Shown: one piece after another, positions 63,220 to 64,000 of the stretch | How the letters are laid out: every line of letters starts with the position of its first letter | Position numbering within the stretch: the first letter of the stretch is position 1 | NCBI RefSeq assembly: GCF_003312875.1 | Contig: NZ_CP015163.1 | Location: 4,650,001-4,714,000 of the forward strand | Source: Amycolatopsis albispora | Lineage (GTDB): Bacteria > Actinomycetota > Actinomycetes > Mycobacteriales > Pseudonocardiaceae | Length of the DNA stretch: 64,000 nt | Reading direction: 5' to 3' | Position numbers and translations under genes: made by a program | The notes under the pieces: generated by a model | What the model saw: the letters and a program-made list of their open reading frames with translations, nothing else | Databases searched by the model: none | What the model was told of the DNA's origin: nothing

Positions 63220-63278
63220 GTCAACCTGCTTGACGGGTTTTAAGGTAAAGCCGGTTGACCAACTAGTCAAGCAGCTTG
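63220..63278. promoter_or_regulatory. Probable MarR operators between cupin and MarR genes
   Basis: GTCAA-N5-TTGAC (63220-63234), TTGAC-N6-GTCAA (63255-63270) and CAAGC-A-GCTTG (63268-63278) lie in the 97-base divergent gap. Confidence 0.6.
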
Positions 63279-63299
63279 TCTACATCGCGGAGGTGCCCG

Positions 63300-63761
63300 A
63301 TGGCCGACGGAGAACTCCCGGCCCTGCTCGCGCTCACCTTCCGCGCGGTCATGGACGGCATCCACGAGCAGCTCGCCGCCGAGGGCTTCGCCGACGTCCG
63401 GCCCGCACACGGCTTCACCTTCCAGTTCCTCTCCCACCGCCCCGACGGCGTCACCGCGGTGGAACTCGGGGAACACCTCGGCGTCACCAAGCAGGCGGCC
63501 GTCCAGCTCACCGACGAACTCGAGAAGCGCGGGTACGTCCAGCGGCGCCCGCACCCGGTGGACCGCCGCAGTCGCCTGATCTCACTGGCACCACGCGGAT
63601 GGGCGTGCATCGAACGGGTGGTGACCCTTTCCCGCGCCGCCGAGGCGCACTGGGCGGAACTCGTCGGCGAGGACCGGCTTGCCCAGCTCAGCGCGGATCT
63701 GCACACCTTCGTGCGTGACGCCGCGTCCCGGCGGCCGGTGACCTTGCGTCCGGTCTGGTAA
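63300..63761 (+). CDS. MarR-family transcriptional regulator
   Basis: A 153-residue protein with the winged helix GVTAVELGEHLGVTKQAAVQ, LTDELEKRGYVQRRPHPVDR, RSRLISLAPRGW: the MarR DxRxxxLxLT-like wing. The ATG at 63300 follows GGAGG and is preferred to a start eight codons upstream. It probably represses itself and the divergent cupin gene. Confidence 0.9.
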   Translation: MADGELPALLALTFRAVMDGIHEQLAAEGFADVRPAHGFTFQFLSHRPDGVTAVELGEHLGVTKQAAVQLTDELEKRGYVQRRPHPVDRRSRLISLAPRGWACIERVVTLSRAAEAHWAELVGEDRLAQLSADLHTFVRDAASRRPVTLRPVW

Positions 63762-63844
63762 CCGAAGCTCACCCGTCTGAGGGCGGCACCGGGGGATCAG
63801 CTCCCCTACCATTAGCGGACGCTGTCGCCGGAGAGGAGATCGGC

Positions 63845-64000
63845 TTGTCCGCAGGACCCCAGGAGTGCGTCCGCTTCTTCGGCGGCCCGCTCGACGGCCG
63901 GATCCAGGAATTCGGCGACACCGAGCCGGTGCGCGGCACCGTGATGCGCCACGTGCACCTGCACGACGGCCCGAAGATCGAAACCCACTACGAACTCGAC
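63845..64000 (+). CDS. Hypothetical protein, 5' part (cut by window edge)
   Basis: A TTG at 63845 follows GGAGAGGAGAT. The 52 visible residues begin LSAGPQECVRFFGGPLDGRI and are soluble and acidic, with His pairs (RHVHLHDG). Too little is present for a family call. Confidence 0.6.
   Translation, partial: MSAGPQECVRFFGGPLDGRIQEFGDTEPVRGTVMRHVHLHDGPKIETHYELD

Overview
The window looks like chromosome of a high-GC actinomycete of the Pseudonocardiaceae, most like Amycolatopsis. Support: GC-rich third codon positions, many GTG starts and GTGA/ATGA stop-start overlaps, a complete hut operon under an IclR regulator, two sets of YbaB-like plus WXG-like type VII secretion genes, Lsr2, DUF2637/SpdA-like transfer proteins, and a tmRNA whose tag ends in ANSQRDYALAA. 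The genus is an inference.

The window splits at about 26.75 kb. The left part (about 0.9-26.7 kb) is accessory DNA that is partly decayed. It starts with the 3' part of an amidohydrolase gene (2-856). Then come a type VII-secretion-associated island (1164-5515), an orphan polymorphic-toxin cassette with its immunity gene (6277-7270), a wrecked AfsR/LuxR-type regulator (7297-9009), and a minus-strand block with two membrane-anchored ECF-like sigma factors, one fused to a YidD domain (9194-12281). Upstream of that block is a helically spaced ACTCCAC repeat array (12629-12798), followed by a hypothetical gene (12869-13816) and a 1.3 kb non-coding stretch. A tightly overlapping three-gene operon follows: HerA ATPase, NurA nuclease and a Dam-type adenine methyltransferase (15138-19806). 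It is the best candidate for an undescribed defence system here. Beyond it lie SpdA-like remnants, a Cys-rich frameshifted gene, an lsr2 paralogue with a broken start, a PIMT-like RiPP-type methyltransferase (22497-23738), and broken genes up to a tRNA-Ala(GGC) at 26748-26820. The decayed element lies on the 3' side of that tRNA, as expected for tRNA-targeted integration, but no integrase is visible.

The right part (26.9-64 kb) is dense, intact, core-like sequence. It contains a YbaB/NlpC-P60/WXG-like operon, a DsbA-like thioredoxin, a solute-binding lipoprotein with hrpB, an ion channel, an ABC-2 transporter with a PAP2 phosphatase, a TetR/FAD-monooxygenase pair, a two-component system, a UGT-like glycosyltransferase with a dienelactone hydrolase, and the histidine-utilisation operon (hutH-hutU-M20 hydrolase-hutF-hutI) with a divergent IclR regulator. 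A MacB/FtsX-type ABC exporter follows, then a CsoR/CopZ/CopA copper module, tmRNA, a second sensor/kinase/regulator system, and a MarR/cupin pair.

Several regulatory links can be read from the DNA. An 18-bp inverted repeat (GGTGGGG-N4-CCCCACC) lies upstream of both the ABC exporter and the sensor-kinase operon. CsoR-like boxes flank csoR and copZ. A perfect 18-bp palindrome sits between hutH and the IclR gene, and two aligned GGAAC/GTTCC-type sites lie upstream of the VOC gene. No CRISPR array, rRNA operon or intact transposase was seen.
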